This document shows positions 24,962 to 35,000 of a stretch of 64,000 bases of DNA, in pieces (the first letter of the stretch is position 1; the number at the start of each line of letters is the position of its first letter). The position numbers and the translations under genes were made by a program. The stretch is from Desulfovibrio sp. X2 (lineage in GTDB: Bacteria > Desulfobacterota > Desulfovibrionia > Desulfovibrionales > Desulfovibrionaceae). The notes below the pieces were generated by a model. The model was not told where the DNA came from, ran no database searches, and was given only the letters and a program-made list of their open reading frames with translations. The DNA lies in the NCBI RefSeq assembly GCF_000422205.1, contig NZ_ATHV01000064.1:1-64000 (forward strand), in the 5' to 3' direction.

Positions 24962-25777
24962 ATGGCACGTACCGTTCTGGCCCTCATCCTGACGCTTCTG
25001 TGCTGGGCCGCCCCGGCCGCGGCCGGGCAGAGCATGCTCATGGCCACCACCACGAGCACCGAGGCGACCGGCATGCTCGACTACCTCATGCCCATGTTCA
25101 CCAAGGACACCGGCATCGAGGTCAAGTGGACCGCCGTGGGCACCGGCAAGGCCCTGAAGATGGGCGAGAGCTGCGACGTGGACGTGCTCATGGTCCATGC
25201 TCCCGCCGCCGAGAAGAAATTCGTCGATGCCGGTTTCGGCACCGGCCGCACCGAGTTCATGTACAACGACTTCGTCATCGTCGGCCCCAAGGCCGATCCG
25301 GCCAAGGTCAAGGGAGACAGCGTGACCAAGGCCCTGCCCGCCATCGCCAAGGCCAAGGCGACCTTCGTCTCCCGCGGCGACGATTCCGGCACGGACAAGG
25401 CCGAGAAGAGGCTGTGGAAGGATGCCGAGATGCCCGTGCCGGACAAGGAAGCCTGGTACCTGCAGGCCGGCCAGGGCATGATGCAGACCCTGAACATGGC
25501 CGCCGAGCGCGGCGGCTATACGCTCACCGACCGCGGCACGTACATCAAGTGGGAGTCCAAGGCCGGGGCCAACCCCGCCCTGGTCATCCTGGTGGAGGGC
25601 GACTCCGTGCTGCGCAACCAGTACAGCGTCATCCCGGTGAACCCGGCCCACTGCCCCAAGGCCCAGAAGGAGCTGGCAGACAAGCTGGCCAACTGGGTGG
25701 CCACGCCCAAGATCCAGAAGGCCATCGCGGACTTCAAGCTCGAGGGCAAGCAGCTCTTCTATCCCGACGCGAAATAG
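24962..25777 (+). CDS. tupA: Tungstate ABC transporter substrate-binding protein TupA
   Basis: TupA captures tungstate in the periplasm with very high affinity. The 271-residue protein has a Sec signal peptide (cleavage near AAAG) followed by TTTSTEATGMLDYL, the TTTS motif that binds the oxyanion in TupA proteins, and the GTGKALKMGESCDVD segment. AAGGAG precedes the ATG at 24962. It heads tupABC-mobB and supports supply of tungsten to the nearby formate dehydrogenase. TupA is distinguished from ModA by the TTTS motif; no binding data are available here. Confidence 0.93.
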   Translation: MARTVLALILTLLCWAAPAAAGQSMLMATTTSTEATGMLDYLMPMFTKDTGIEVKWTAVGTGKALKMGESCDVDVLMVHAPAAEKKFVDAGFGTGRTEFMYNDFVIVGPKADPAKVKGDSVTKALPAIAKAKATFVSRGDDSGTDKAEKRLWKDAEMPVPDKEAWYLQAGQGMMQTLNMAAERGGYTLTDRGTYIKWESKAGANPALVILVEGDSVLRNQYSVIPVNPAHCPKAQKELADKLANWVATPKIQKAIADFKLEGKQLFYPDAK

Positions 25778-25796
25778 CTTAAGCCTTGATTCCTGC

Positions 25797-25820
25797 GGGG
25801 CGCGGCCGAGGCCGCGCCCC
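25797..25820 (+). other. GC hairpin between tupA and tupB
   Basis: An 11-bp perfect stem (GGGGCGCGGCC with GGCCGCGCCCC, loop GA) without a T-run, in the 66-base gap after tupA. It may protect the tupA part of the mRNA or lower read-through, so that binding protein exceeds permease. Confidence 0.6.
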
Positions 25821-25843
25821 GAATCTCCTGCAGCGAAGGTGAC

Positions 25844-26539
25844 ATGGACTTTCTGCTCGACGGCCTGCGTCAGGCCATCACGTTGCTCCTCGCCCTGGAC
25901 CAGGCCACGATCTCGGCCATCCAGGCCACGCTCGAAACCGCGCTGCTCGCCGTCTCCTCGGCCGTTCTCCTGGGGGTGCCCGCCGGTTTCCTCATGGGCT
26001 ACTTCACCTTTCCCGGCCGCAGGGCCCTGCGCCTCGTGGTGGACACCCTGCTGGCCTTCCCCACAGTGGTCATCGGCCTCGTGGTCTACGCCTTCCTGAC
26101 GCGCCGCGGCCCGCTCGGCGACTGGGGGCTCCTCTTCACCATCCCGGGCATGGCCATCGGCCTCACCATCCTCGGCCTGCCCATCGTCATCTCCATGACC
26201 GCCGTGGCCATGGAGGGGCTGGACGACGAGGTCCGCCAGACCATCCTGACGCTCGGCGCGAGCCGCCTGCAAGCGGCCCTGGCCTGCCTGGCCGAGGCCC
26301 GCTACGCCATCGCCCTGGCAGTGGTCACGGCGTTCGGCCGCATCGCCACCGAGGTCGGCATCGCCATGATGGTCGGCGGCAACATCAAATGGTACACCCG
26401 GACCATGACCACGGCCATCGCCCTGGAAACGGGCAAGGGCGAATTCGCCCAGGGCATCGCGCTCGGAGTCATCCTGCTGCTCATCGCCTTCTGCGTGAAC
26501 GTGCTGGTGGCCGTGCTGCGCCGCAGGGGGGCCGCATGA
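25844..26539 (+). CDS. tupB: Tungstate ABC transporter permease TupB
   Basis: A 231-residue inner-membrane permease with about five or six hydrophobic segments. The cytoplasmic loop carries an EAA-type sequence (QTILTLGASRLQAALACL) that contacts the ATPase. The ATG follows GAAGGTGAC. It overlaps tupC by ATGA at 26536-26539. Confidence 0.92.
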   Translation: MDFLLDGLRQAITLLLALDQATISAIQATLETALLAVSSAVLLGVPAGFLMGYFTFPGRRALRLVVDTLLAFPTVVIGLVVYAFLTRRGPLGDWGLLFTIPGMAIGLTILGLPIVISMTAVAMEGLDDEVRQTILTLGASRLQAALACLAEARYAIALAVVTAFGRIATEVGIAMMVGGNIKWYTRTMTTAIALETGKGEFAQGIALGVILLLIAFCVNVLVAVLRRRGAA

Positions 26540-27252
26540 GCCCCGTCGCGACGTCGACGCCGGTCTACAGCCTGCGCGGCATAGAGCACGAGTACAAAGG
26601 CCGCCCTTCCCTGCGGCTGCCCTCCCTGGACGTGCCTGCGGGCACAATCCTCGGCCTGTGCGGCCCGAACGGCTGCGGCAAGTCCACGCTCCTGCGCGTG
26701 ATGGCCTTCCTGCTCCGCCCCACGCACGGCGAGGTGACCTTCGCCGGACGTCCGGCGGACGACTTTCCCGCCCTGAGGCGCGAGGTCACGCTGCTCCTGC
26801 AGCGGCCCGTGCTGCTCAGGCGCTCGGTCTTCGACAACGTGGCCTACGGGATGCGCGTGCGCGGCCTGAGGCGGAACCTCGCCGAACGCGTGTCCGAGTC
26901 GCTGTGCGCCGTGGGGCTCGACCCGGCCGTCTTCGCCCGCCGCTCCTGGCGTGAGCTCTCCGGGGGCGAGGCCCAGCGCGTGGCCATGGCCGCCCGCCTG
27001 GCCATCCGACCGCGCGTGCTCCTGCTCGACGAGCCGACCAGTTCCCTGGATCCGGAGAGCGCCGAGCGCATCACCGCCGCGGCGAAACTCGCGCGCGACG
27101 GGCAGCAGGCCACCGTGGTCGTGGTCAGCCACGACCACGCCTGGCTGCGCGGCCTGTGCGACTCCGTGCTGCACCTGGCCCCCCCGCACGCGCAGCACGA
27201 GGCGCCAACCATGCCCACGGAGGGCAACGACATTTCGGAGGAACGCCCATGA
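26536..27252 (+). CDS. tupC: Tungstate ABC transporter ATPase TupC
   Basis: A 238-residue ABC ATPase: Walker A GPNGCGKST, Q-loop LLLQRPVLL, signature LSGGEAQR, Walker B LLLDEPTSSLD and the H-loop VVSHDH. The ATG at 26536 overlaps the tupB stop; an upstream in-frame extension lies within tupB. It overlaps the downstream mobB-like gene by ATGA at 27249-27252, so all three products are probably made together. Confidence 0.93.
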   Translation: MSPVATSTPVYSLRGIEHEYKGRPSLRLPSLDVPAGTILGLCGPNGCGKSTLLRVMAFLLRPTHGEVTFAGRPADDFPALRREVTLLLQRPVLLRRSVFDNVAYGMRVRGLRRNLAERVSESLCAVGLDPAVFARRSWRELSGGEAQRVAMAARLAIRPRVLLLDEPTSSLDPESAERITAAAKLARDGQQATVVVVSHDHAWLRGLCDSVLHLAPPHAQHEAPTMPTEGNDISEERP

Positions 27253-27950
27253 TCGCGGTCAACGTCGTCGGCTTCAAGAATTCAGGCAAGACAACAGTCG
27301 CCGTGCGCCTGGCCAGGGCCCTGGCGCAACGCGGCCGCCGCGTGGCCGGAGCAAAGTTCGCCCACTGCCGCTTCGACCGCGAGAACGCGGACACCGGGAA
27401 GCTCGCCGAGGTCTGTCGCGTCGTGGCCGGGCTCTCGCCCGAGGAGACCATGCTGCTCTGGCCCCGCAAGCGCTACCTTCCGGACCTGCTCCCGCTTCTC
27501 GACTGCGACACGCTGGTGGTCGAGGGCGGCAAGGAACTCGGCTGGCTGCCGCGCATCGTCCTCGCCCGCGAGGACGCCGACCTTGCGCCGCTCGGCAGCG
27601 ACCTGGCCCTGGCCGTTTTCGGCGCGGCGGGCACGGGAAACGAGCCCACGGACGAAGACATCGAGCGCGCGGCCGACATGGTCATCGAACGGGGCTTCGC
27701 CCTTCCGGGACTTGATTGCGGCGACTGCGGCCGCGAGAATTGCCGGGAACTCGCCGCGGACATCGTGGCCGGACGGGCGGCGCCCGGCGATTGCCGTTCC
27801 GTGGGCGGGGGCTTGCGCATCACCGTGGGCGGCAAGCCCATCGGGCTCAACCACTTCACCCAGGATCTCGTGGCCGGAACCCTGCGCGGCCTGCTCTCCA
27901 CGCTCAAGGGCTACTCTCCCGGGCCGGTGACCATCGAGTTCGACGGCTGA
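27249..27950 (+). CDS. MobB-like P-loop protein with C-terminal Fe-S-type Cys motif
   Basis: A 233-residue protein with a Walker A motif (GFKNSGKTT, residues 8-16) as in MobB, the GTP-binding partner of MobA. The C-terminal third has C157, C160, C165 and C182 in DCGDCGRENC plus GDC, a pattern that looks like a [4Fe-4S] ligand set and is absent from E. coli MobB. It is translationally coupled to tupC, linking tungstate import to cofactor synthesis. Insertion or delivery of the metal cofactor is likely; the exact step is not known. Confidence 0.8.
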   Translation: MIAVNVVGFKNSGKTTVAVRLARALAQRGRRVAGAKFAHCRFDRENADTGKLAEVCRVVAGLSPEETMLLWPRKRYLPDLLPLLDCDTLVVEGGKELGWLPRIVLAREDADLAPLGSDLALAVFGAAGTGNEPTDEDIERAADMVIERGFALPGLDCGDCGRENCRELAADIVAGRAAPGDCRSVGGGLRITVGGKPIGLNHFTQDLVAGTLRGLLSTLKGYSPGPVTIEFDG

Positions 27951-28016
27951 GGCGCGGCGCCCCCGGCGCCGCCCTCCCCTTCTTCCCCTTCGCCGCGGTT
28001 TCCCCGCAAAACGGCC

Positions 28017-30191
28017 TTACGCCAGCGAGAGACGGCTCACGCCGAGCACCTTGTCGAGAGACGAGAGGCGGTCGATGGTCGCGTAGAGGTGGGCCGAGTC
28101 GCGCACCTCGATGGTCAGGATGACGTCCGAGGTGTGGTCCTCGCTGGAGATGAAGGTGCCGGTGTCGATGTTCACGCCCTGCTCGGCCAACACCTCGGCA
28201 ACCTGCGCCAGCGCTCCCGGCACGTTCTTCGCCTTGATGCTGATCTTGGCCGGATACGGCTTGTCCTCCTGGCCTTCCCAGGCGATGGACAAAAGCCGCT
28301 CGGGCTCGAGGTTCTTGACGTTCGGGCAGTCGGCCGTGTGCACGGTGACGCCCCTGCCGCGCGTGATGTAGCCCACGATGGGATCGCCGGGCAACGGGTC
28401 GCAGCACTGGGCATAGCGCACCAGAACGTCGTCCACGCCCTTGATGCGCACCTTGTCCATGGGCAGCGGCGCGGCCTTGGGCGCCTCCTCCGCGGCGGCG
28501 GGCTTCTCCTCCTCGGGCTCCTTGGGCAGGAGGCGGTGCAGCAGCTTCTTGGGCGTGATGCGCGAGTAGCCCACGGCCGAGAGCAGCTCCTCCACGCTCT
28601 TGAAGGAATACTCCTCCGCGATGGGCTCGAGGTCCCCGGACTGCAGGACCTTCGCGAAGTTCACGCCCATCTTGCGGCCTTCCTTCTCGAGCATCTCGCG
28701 GCCCAGGAGGATGCTGCGCTCGCGCTCCTCCGTGCGGATGAAGTGCTTGATGCGCGAGATGGCCTTGGCGGTCTTCACGAACTTCAGCCAATCCCGGCTC
28801 GGACGGCGCGAGGAGTCGGTGAAGACCTCCACCGTGTCGCCGTTCGTGAGCTTGGAGGACAGCGGCACGAGCTTGCCGTTGACCTTGGCGCCCGAGCAGT
28901 GGTCGCCCACCTGGGAATGGATGAGGTAGGCGAAGTCCACGGGTGTGGCGCCCTCGGGCAGCTCCTTGACGTCGCCGCGCGGGGTGAAGACGTAGACCTC
29001 GTCGGAAAAAAGGTCGGAGCGCAGGTTGGCCATGAAGTCGCGCGGATCCTTGGTCTCCTTCTGCCAGTCCAGGATCTGGCGCAGCCAGGAGAACTTCTCC
29101 ATGTCCCGCGACTTCATGCCGAGCTGCGATTCCTTGTACTGCCAGTGGGCGGCCACGCCGAGCTCGGCCAGCTTGTGCATCTCGTGCGTGCGGATCTGGA
29201 TCTCGATGCGCTCCCCGTCAGGGCCCACCACCGTGGTGTGCAGGCTCTGGTACATGTTGTTCTTGGGCATCGAGATGTAGTCCTTGAACCGTCCCGGCAC
29301 GGGGCGCCAGGTGGCGTGGACGAGGCCCAGCACCGCGTAGCAGTCCTTGAGGCTCGAGACGACCACGCGGAAGGCGATGAGGTCGTAGACCTGATCGAAG
29401 GTCAGCCCCTGTTGGAGCATCTTGTTGTAGATGCTGAAGAAGTGCTTTGTCCTCCCGGTGACCTTCCCCTCGATCTTGTTGGACGCGATCATCTCCTTGA
29501 GCAGCCCGATGACCTTGTCGATGTAGTCGCGCCCCACGGTGGCGTGACCCTCGACGCTCTTCTTCAGCTGCTTGTAGGCGTCGGGCTTGAGGTACTGGAA
29601 GCAGAGGTCCTCGAGCTCGACCTTGACCGGGTGGAGCCCCAGGCGGTTGGCCAAGGGTGCGTAGATGTCCAACGTCTCCTGGGCGATCATGCGCTGCTTG
29701 TGCGGCTTCATGAAGTCCAGGGTGCGCATGTTGTGCAGACGGTCTGCCAGCTTGACCATGAGCACCCGGATGTCCTCGCTCATGGCCACGATCATCTTGC
29801 GGATGTTCTCGGCCTGGGCCTCCTCGCGCGACTCGAAGACCATCTTGCTGATCTTGGTCACGCCGTCCACGATGTGCGCCACCTCGGTGCCGAACTTCTC
29901 GCGGATCTCGTCGATGGTGGCCTTGGTGTCCTCCACCGTGTCGTGCAGCAGACCGGCCGCGATGCTGGCCTCGTCCAGGTGCATGCCGGCCAGGATGCTG
30001 GCCACGGACAGGGGGTGGGAGAGGTAGGGCTCGCCCGAGAGGCGCGTCTGTCCCTCGTGGGCCGAAGCGGAGAAGACGTAGGCCTTCTGGATGAGGGCCA
30101 GGTCCGGGTCCGGGATGTAGCCCTGGATCGTATCGATGATCTCGCCGATGCGGATCATCGGCGGAAGGCTCGGCTTTTGCGGAGTGGTCAT
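28017..30191 (-). CDS. Bifunctional (p)ppGpp synthetase/hydrolase (RelA/SpoT family)
   Basis: A 724-residue Rel enzyme controlling the stringent response. The N-terminal hydrolase has the HD motif in LLHDTVEDT and looks active. The synthetase domain has FKDYISMPKNNMYQSLHT with the RxKD form found in bifunctional enzymes. A TGS domain follows (VYVFTPRGDVKELPEGATPVDFAY, cited in part) and the C terminus is an ACT domain. The ATG at 30191 overlaps the stop of the upstream binding-lipoprotein gene (ATGA), so it is read from the same transcript. Confidence 0.95.
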   Translation of the reverse strand: MTTPQKPSLPPMIRIGEIIDTIQGYIPDPDLALIQKAYVFSASAHEGQTRLSGEPYLSHPLSVASILAGMHLDEASIAAGLLHDTVEDTKATIDEIREKFGTEVAHIVDGVTKISKMVFESREEAQAENIRKMIVAMSEDIRVLMVKLADRLHNMRTLDFMKPHKQRMIAQETLDIYAPLANRLGLHPVKVELEDLCFQYLKPDAYKQLKKSVEGHATVGRDYIDKVIGLLKEMIASNKIEGKVTGRTKHFFSIYNKMLQQGLTFDQVYDLIAFRVVVSSLKDCYAVLGLVHATWRPVPGRFKDYISMPKNNMYQSLHTTVVGPDGERIEIQIRTHEMHKLAELGVAAHWQYKESQLGMKSRDMEKFSWLRQILDWQKETKDPRDFMANLRSDLFSDEVYVFTPRGDVKELPEGATPVDFAYLIHSQVGDHCSGAKVNGKLVPLSSKLTNGDTVEVFTDSSRRPSRDWLKFVKTAKAISRIKHFIRTEERERSILLGREMLEKEGRKMGVNFAKVLQSGDLEPIAEEYSFKSVEELLSAVGYSRITPKKLLHRLLPKEPEEEKPAAAEEAPKAAPLPMDKVRIKGVDDVLVRYAQCCDPLPGDPIVGYITRGRGVTVHTADCPNVKNLEPERLLSIAWEGQEDKPYPAKISIKAKNVPGALAQVAEVLAEQGVNIDTGTFISSEDHTSDVILTIEVRDSAHLYATIDRLSSLDKVLGVSRLSLA

Positions 30192-31861
30192 TGCGTGAGA
30201 GCGGGCTGGGACCGCGAGGGCTCGATCCACCATCGCTCGAAGTTGTAGGTTATGCCGGCGGGGGCCGGTTCGATTCCCCGGATCCTGGCGCTGACGATGG
30301 GCAGGGCGTAGGGGACGTACAGGAAGCAGTACGGCTGGTCGTCGTGCAGCAGTTCCTGGATACGGTCATATATCCGCTTCCGCACCGCCTGATCAAGGGT
30401 TTCGCGGCCCTCTTCCAGCAGCCGGTCGACCTCTGGGTTGGCGTAGTGGACGAAGTTGAGCCCCTGCGGCGGCGTCTGGCTCGAGTGCCAGACCGTGTAG
30501 TTGTCCGGGTCCACGGTGGTGCTCCAGCCGAGGATCACGGCGTCGAAGTTGCCGGGATTGATGAACTCCTTGATGAACGAGGCCCACTCGATGGTCCTGA
30601 TCTCGACCTTGATGCCTATCTGGCGCAGCCGCTCCTGGATGATGATCGCGGTCTTGGAGCGCTGCTCGTTGCCCTGGTTGGTGAGGATGGTGAAGGCGAA
30701 GGGCCTGCCGTCCTTGTCGAGGATGCCGTCGCCGTCGGTGTCGCGCCAGCCCGCCTCGGCGAGCATGGCCCGCGCCTTCTCCGGATCGTAGGAGAAGGAC
30801 GCGATCTTGTCGTCGTAGACCCAGGTGCCGGGCTTGTAGGGGCCGACTGCGGGCATGCCCAGGCCGAAGAGCACGATCTTTATGATCTCCTGCTTGTCTA
30901 TGGCGTGTGCCAGGGCCTGGCGCACCCGCCGGTCCGTGAAGAGCGGATTCTTCAGATTGTAGCCGAGATAGGTGTAGCCGAAGGAGACGTACTTGTACTT
31001 GGTGAAGTCCTTGCGCCACTCCGGCCCTTCGGTCTGGAAGAGATACTGCTTGGGCGTCAGGTCCATCATGTCCAGGTTGTGGGCCTTGAGCTCCATGAAC
31101 TGGGTGCCGGTGTCGGGGATGATGCGCAGGATGATGCGGTCCACGTAGGGCCGTCCCAGGAAATAGCGCGGGTTGGCCGTGAGCACGAGATAGCGCCCGG
31201 GCACCCACTCCTTGAGCATGTACGGCCCCGCGCCCACGGGCTCGCGGGCGTACTTCGTCTCCAGGAGGTTCTCGTGCTCCAGGATGTGGCGCGGCACGAT
31301 CTCCCCGGCCCAGGTGATGAGGGAGCGCGCAAAGACCTTGTCGTAAAGAACCTCGAAGGTGTAGTCATCTATGAGCCGGAATTCCGAGACGGCCTTGTAG
31401 TCGTCCCCGTAGGCAGTGGGCGTCTTGGGATCGATCATCATCTTGTAGGTGAACTCGACGTCCCTGGCGGTCAGGGGCGCGCCGTCCTGCCAGACGATGT
31501 CGCGGCGAAGATGGAAACGGATGCGCTTGCCGCCGTCCAGCACCTCGTAGGACTGCGCGGCGTAAGGCACGAGATTGAGGTTCTTGTCGTAGCGCAGGAG
31601 GGAAATATAGAGCAGCCCGGTGACCGAGGCCGAGGAACTGTCCGTGGCCAGGTTGGGGATGAGGTTCGACGGCTCGCCGATGGTCGCCTGGACGATGCGT
31701 CCGCCGTAGACCGGGGTGACGACGTCCTGCGAGGACGCGGCGGGACGCGCGGCCGCAGCGTTTTCGGCGCGGGCGGCGGCCGGTGTCTTGGTCGGCTCCT
31801 CCCCCTTGCATGCGACAAGCAGCGCGAGGAGCGCCATGAGCATTCCGAAACGCATTGTCAT
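30188..31861 (-). CDS. Peptide/nickel-type ABC substrate-binding lipoprotein (SBP_bac_5)
   Basis: A 557-residue family-5 solute-binding protein. A short signal with lipobox LLVAC near residue 18 indicates a lipoprotein. The body shows the family features: TPVYGGRIVQA, a run beginning VEFTYKMMIDP, and YDPEKARAMLAEAGW. No permease or ATPase gene is adjacent; the next gene in the operon is rel. The ligand, probably an oligopeptide, cannot be read from the sequence. An alternative ATG lies six bases downstream. Confidence 0.88.
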   Translation of the reverse strand: MTMRFGMLMALLALLVACKGEEPTKTPAAARAENAAAARPAASSQDVVTPVYGGRIVQATIGEPSNLIPNLATDSSSASVTGLLYISLLRYDKNLNLVPYAAQSYEVLDGGKRIRFHLRRDIVWQDGAPLTARDVEFTYKMMIDPKTPTAYGDDYKAVSEFRLIDDYTFEVLYDKVFARSLITWAGEIVPRHILEHENLLETKYAREPVGAGPYMLKEWVPGRYLVLTANPRYFLGRPYVDRIILRIIPDTGTQFMELKAHNLDMMDLTPKQYLFQTEGPEWRKDFTKYKYVSFGYTYLGYNLKNPLFTDRRVRQALAHAIDKQEIIKIVLFGLGMPAVGPYKPGTWVYDDKIASFSYDPEKARAMLAEAGWRDTDGDGILDKDGRPFAFTILTNQGNEQRSKTAIIIQERLRQIGIKVEIRTIEWASFIKEFINPGNFDAVILGWSTTVDPDNYTVWHSSQTPPQGLNFVHYANPEVDRLLEEGRETLDQAVRKRIYDRIQELLHDDQPYCFLYVPYALPIVSARIRGIEPAPAGITYNFERWWIEPSRSQPALTQ

Positions 31862-32070
31862 GTTGCTTAGAGTCCCATCCGGATTATCAATTTCCTACGA
31901 CGGAGGTCACAAAGTATGCTCAAGTCCACAAAAAAAGCCAAGCAACTCTTGCTTACGCCTGAATATTTGTCTAAATGGTGTGGATGCTTACGTGTGCGGA
32001 CTAAATCGGAGCATCAGGCCCCGTTCACGGGCGCTGCCACCGCACGGACAGCAGGGGGAGCCTCAATCAC

Positions 32071-35000
32071 ATGACACATGACGAAGAGGGTCGCGCGAAG
32101 GAGATCCTCTCACACTTCATCAAGGACAGTGTTCCCGAATACATCCTGGAAGGCGCGCAGTCCATCCTCGACAGCGGCGGAGTCCGCAAGCTTTCGCTCA
32201 AGAAACGGGAACAGTTCTGGGACATCGACGCCCAGATCCAGGGCGATGATTTCCAGAGCTATGCCGCAGAGCTGGGGTTGAATCTCCAGGACGGGAACAT
32301 CAACTACTACTGCAACTGTCCGGATTCCTTTTCCGGCGTCTGCCGCCACATCGGCGCAGGCGCGCTCAAGCTGCTGCAGTCGCTCGAGATCCCGGACGAC
32401 CAGGAAGAAGCCCCCAAGGTCCGCACCGACTGGCGCCAGTCCTATCGTTCGTTCTTCGCCACGGCGCACGAGCCCGAGGCGGGCAAGCACTATCTCGTCT
32501 ACCGCTTCTACGCCGAGCCCGGACGCCTTCAGGTCGCGTTCTTCCGCGCGCGGCAGAACAAGTCCGGCCTCTCCCAGGTCCAGAACGAAGTCACCCTGGC
32601 CCAGATCTACGAGAACGAGGACTGGTGCGAGAGCGTGCCGCTGCTGCCCGAGGCCGCGCGGCAGGTCGCCTCGTTCCTCGACTACGCCGGGCACCGCGTG
32701 GAGCTGCCCGCGGGCCTGCTGACCTGGTTCCTCTGGGCCATCAAGGACGAATACTATCTTTTCCAGGCGGACAGCGAGCAGCCCGCGCGCATCCAGCGCA
32801 AGACCATGCGGCTGCAGCTCACGCCCCAGCTTTCCGAGGACGGGCTGTCCTTCGACCTCATGCTCTCGGCCGAGGGCAAGCCGCCCTTCAACATCTCGGG
32901 CCAGGAGGTCTTCTTCTACGGACAGATGCCGCTGTGGGTCTACTGGAAGGGCACGTTCTATCCGGTGCAGACCGGCCTCGACGCGAGGTTCATCAAGGAG
33001 CTCGTCGAGCACAACCCCATCGTGCCGCACGCCGAGATCTCCGAGTTCCTGGACCGCGTCTGGACCAAGCTGCCCTCCTCGGACCTGCACGGGCAGGAAG
33101 AGTTCCTGGCGCGCATGGCCCCGATCTTCGTGCCCGCGAACTACAGCCCGAAGCTCTTCCTGGACGAGGAAGGCAGCCTGCTCACCATCCAGATCCAGAA
33201 CGTCTACGAGACCGAGCACACCGAGGTCGCGCTGCCCGGCCCCAACCCGGACCTGCAGACCGGCGCCTACAATTACGAAGGCAAGTCCTTCCTCCTGCGC
33301 CGCAGCCAGGCCGAGGAGCAGGAGCTGCTGAACCTCCTGCAGGAGATGAATTTCCAGCCGCGCTCCAACTCGCTGTGGTTCCTCGAGCAGGAGGAGGCCA
33401 TCTCCTTCCTCCTCGACGCCTATCCGAAGCTCGTGGAGCGCTACCGCGTCTTCGGCGAGAAGAACCTGACCCGCTACAAGGTCCGGCTCAGCAAGCCCGT
33501 GGTCGTGGGCGAGATCACGAGCGAGGAAGAGGACAAGTGGTTCAAGCTCGACCTCTCGGTCGAGTACGACGGCCAGAAGGTGCCAATCGAGAAGATCTGG
33601 AAGGCCTGGACCCAGGGCAAGCGCTACGTGCAGCTGAAGGACGGCTCCTACACCTCGCTGCCCGAATCCTGGCTCGAGAAGCTGGCCCACAAGCTGCGCG
33701 CGCTGGGCTACGATCCCGAGAAGGCCCCCCAGGCCCGCTTCAACCAGTTCGACGCGCCCGTGCTCGACAAACTCGTGGAGGACCTGGACGAGGTCCACAC
33801 GGATTCCTTCTGGAACACCCTGCGCGAGCGCATCCACAGCTTCCAGGAGATCCGCCAGATCATGGCCCCGCGGGGGCTGAACGCGCAGCTTCGGCCGTAC
33901 CAGGAGCAGGGGCTGTCCTATCTCAACTTCCTGCGCGAATACGGCTTCGGCGGCATCCTCGCGGACGAGATGGGCCTGGGCAAGACCGTGCAGACGCTCT
34001 CCTTCCTGCAGTATCTGCGCGAGAGCAAGATGGAGGGGCCGAGCCTGATCATCGTGCCCACCTCGGTCATGCCCAACTGGGAGCGCGAGTGCCAGAAGTT
34101 CGTGCCCGAGCTGAAGAGCTTGGTCATCTACGGCGCGCGGCGCGAGAACCTCTTCAAGCAGGTGGCCGAGTCGGACATCGTCATCACCACCTACGCCCTG
34201 CTCCGCCGCGATCTCGACGAACTGGAGAAGTTCGAGTTCAACGCGCTCATCCTCGACGAGGCGCAGAACATCAAGAACCCGAACACCATCACCGCGCGCT
34301 CGGTGCGCCACCTGAACGCCAAGATGCGCCTGTGCCTCTCGGGCACGCCCATCGAGAACAACCTTTTCGAGCTGTGGAGCCTCTTCGAGTTCCTCATGCC
34401 CGGCTTCCTCGGCTCGCAGCACTCGTTCCAGCGCGGCATCGTGAAGCCCATCAAGGACGGCGACGAGGAGACCCTGACCTACCTGCGCCAGCGCGTGAAG
34501 CCCTTCATCCTGCGCCGCACCAAGTCCGAGGTGGCCAAGGACCTGCCGCCCAAGGTGGAGAGCGTGCACTACTGCGCCCTGGCGGACGAACAGCTGGAGC
34601 TCTACGCGGCCCTTGCCAAGAAGCTCAAGGAACAGGTCATGCGCGACGTGGACGAGAAGGGCATGGCCAAGTCGCAGATGTCCATCCTCGACGCGCTCCT
34701 CAAGCTCCGCCAGATCTGCTGCCACCCGAGGCTCCTCAAGCTCGACATGCCCGGCGTGTCCACCAACCTGCCCTCGGGCAAGTTCGACGCCTTCAAGGAC
34801 CTGGTCACGGACATCATCGAGGAAGGCCACAAGGTGCTGGTCTTCTCGCAGTTCGTGCAGATGCTGCACATCATCCGCAGCTGGCTGCAGATCAACAAGG
34901 TCCCCTTCGCCTACCTCGACGGCACTTCCAAGGACCGCTTCGACCAGGTGGACATGTTCAACAACGACCCGTCCATCCCCATCTTCCTGATCTCGCTCAA

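Noticed and set aside
27951-28016. A terminator between the MobB-like gene and rel.
   Set aside because: There is a short GC inverted repeat but no T-run on either strand.
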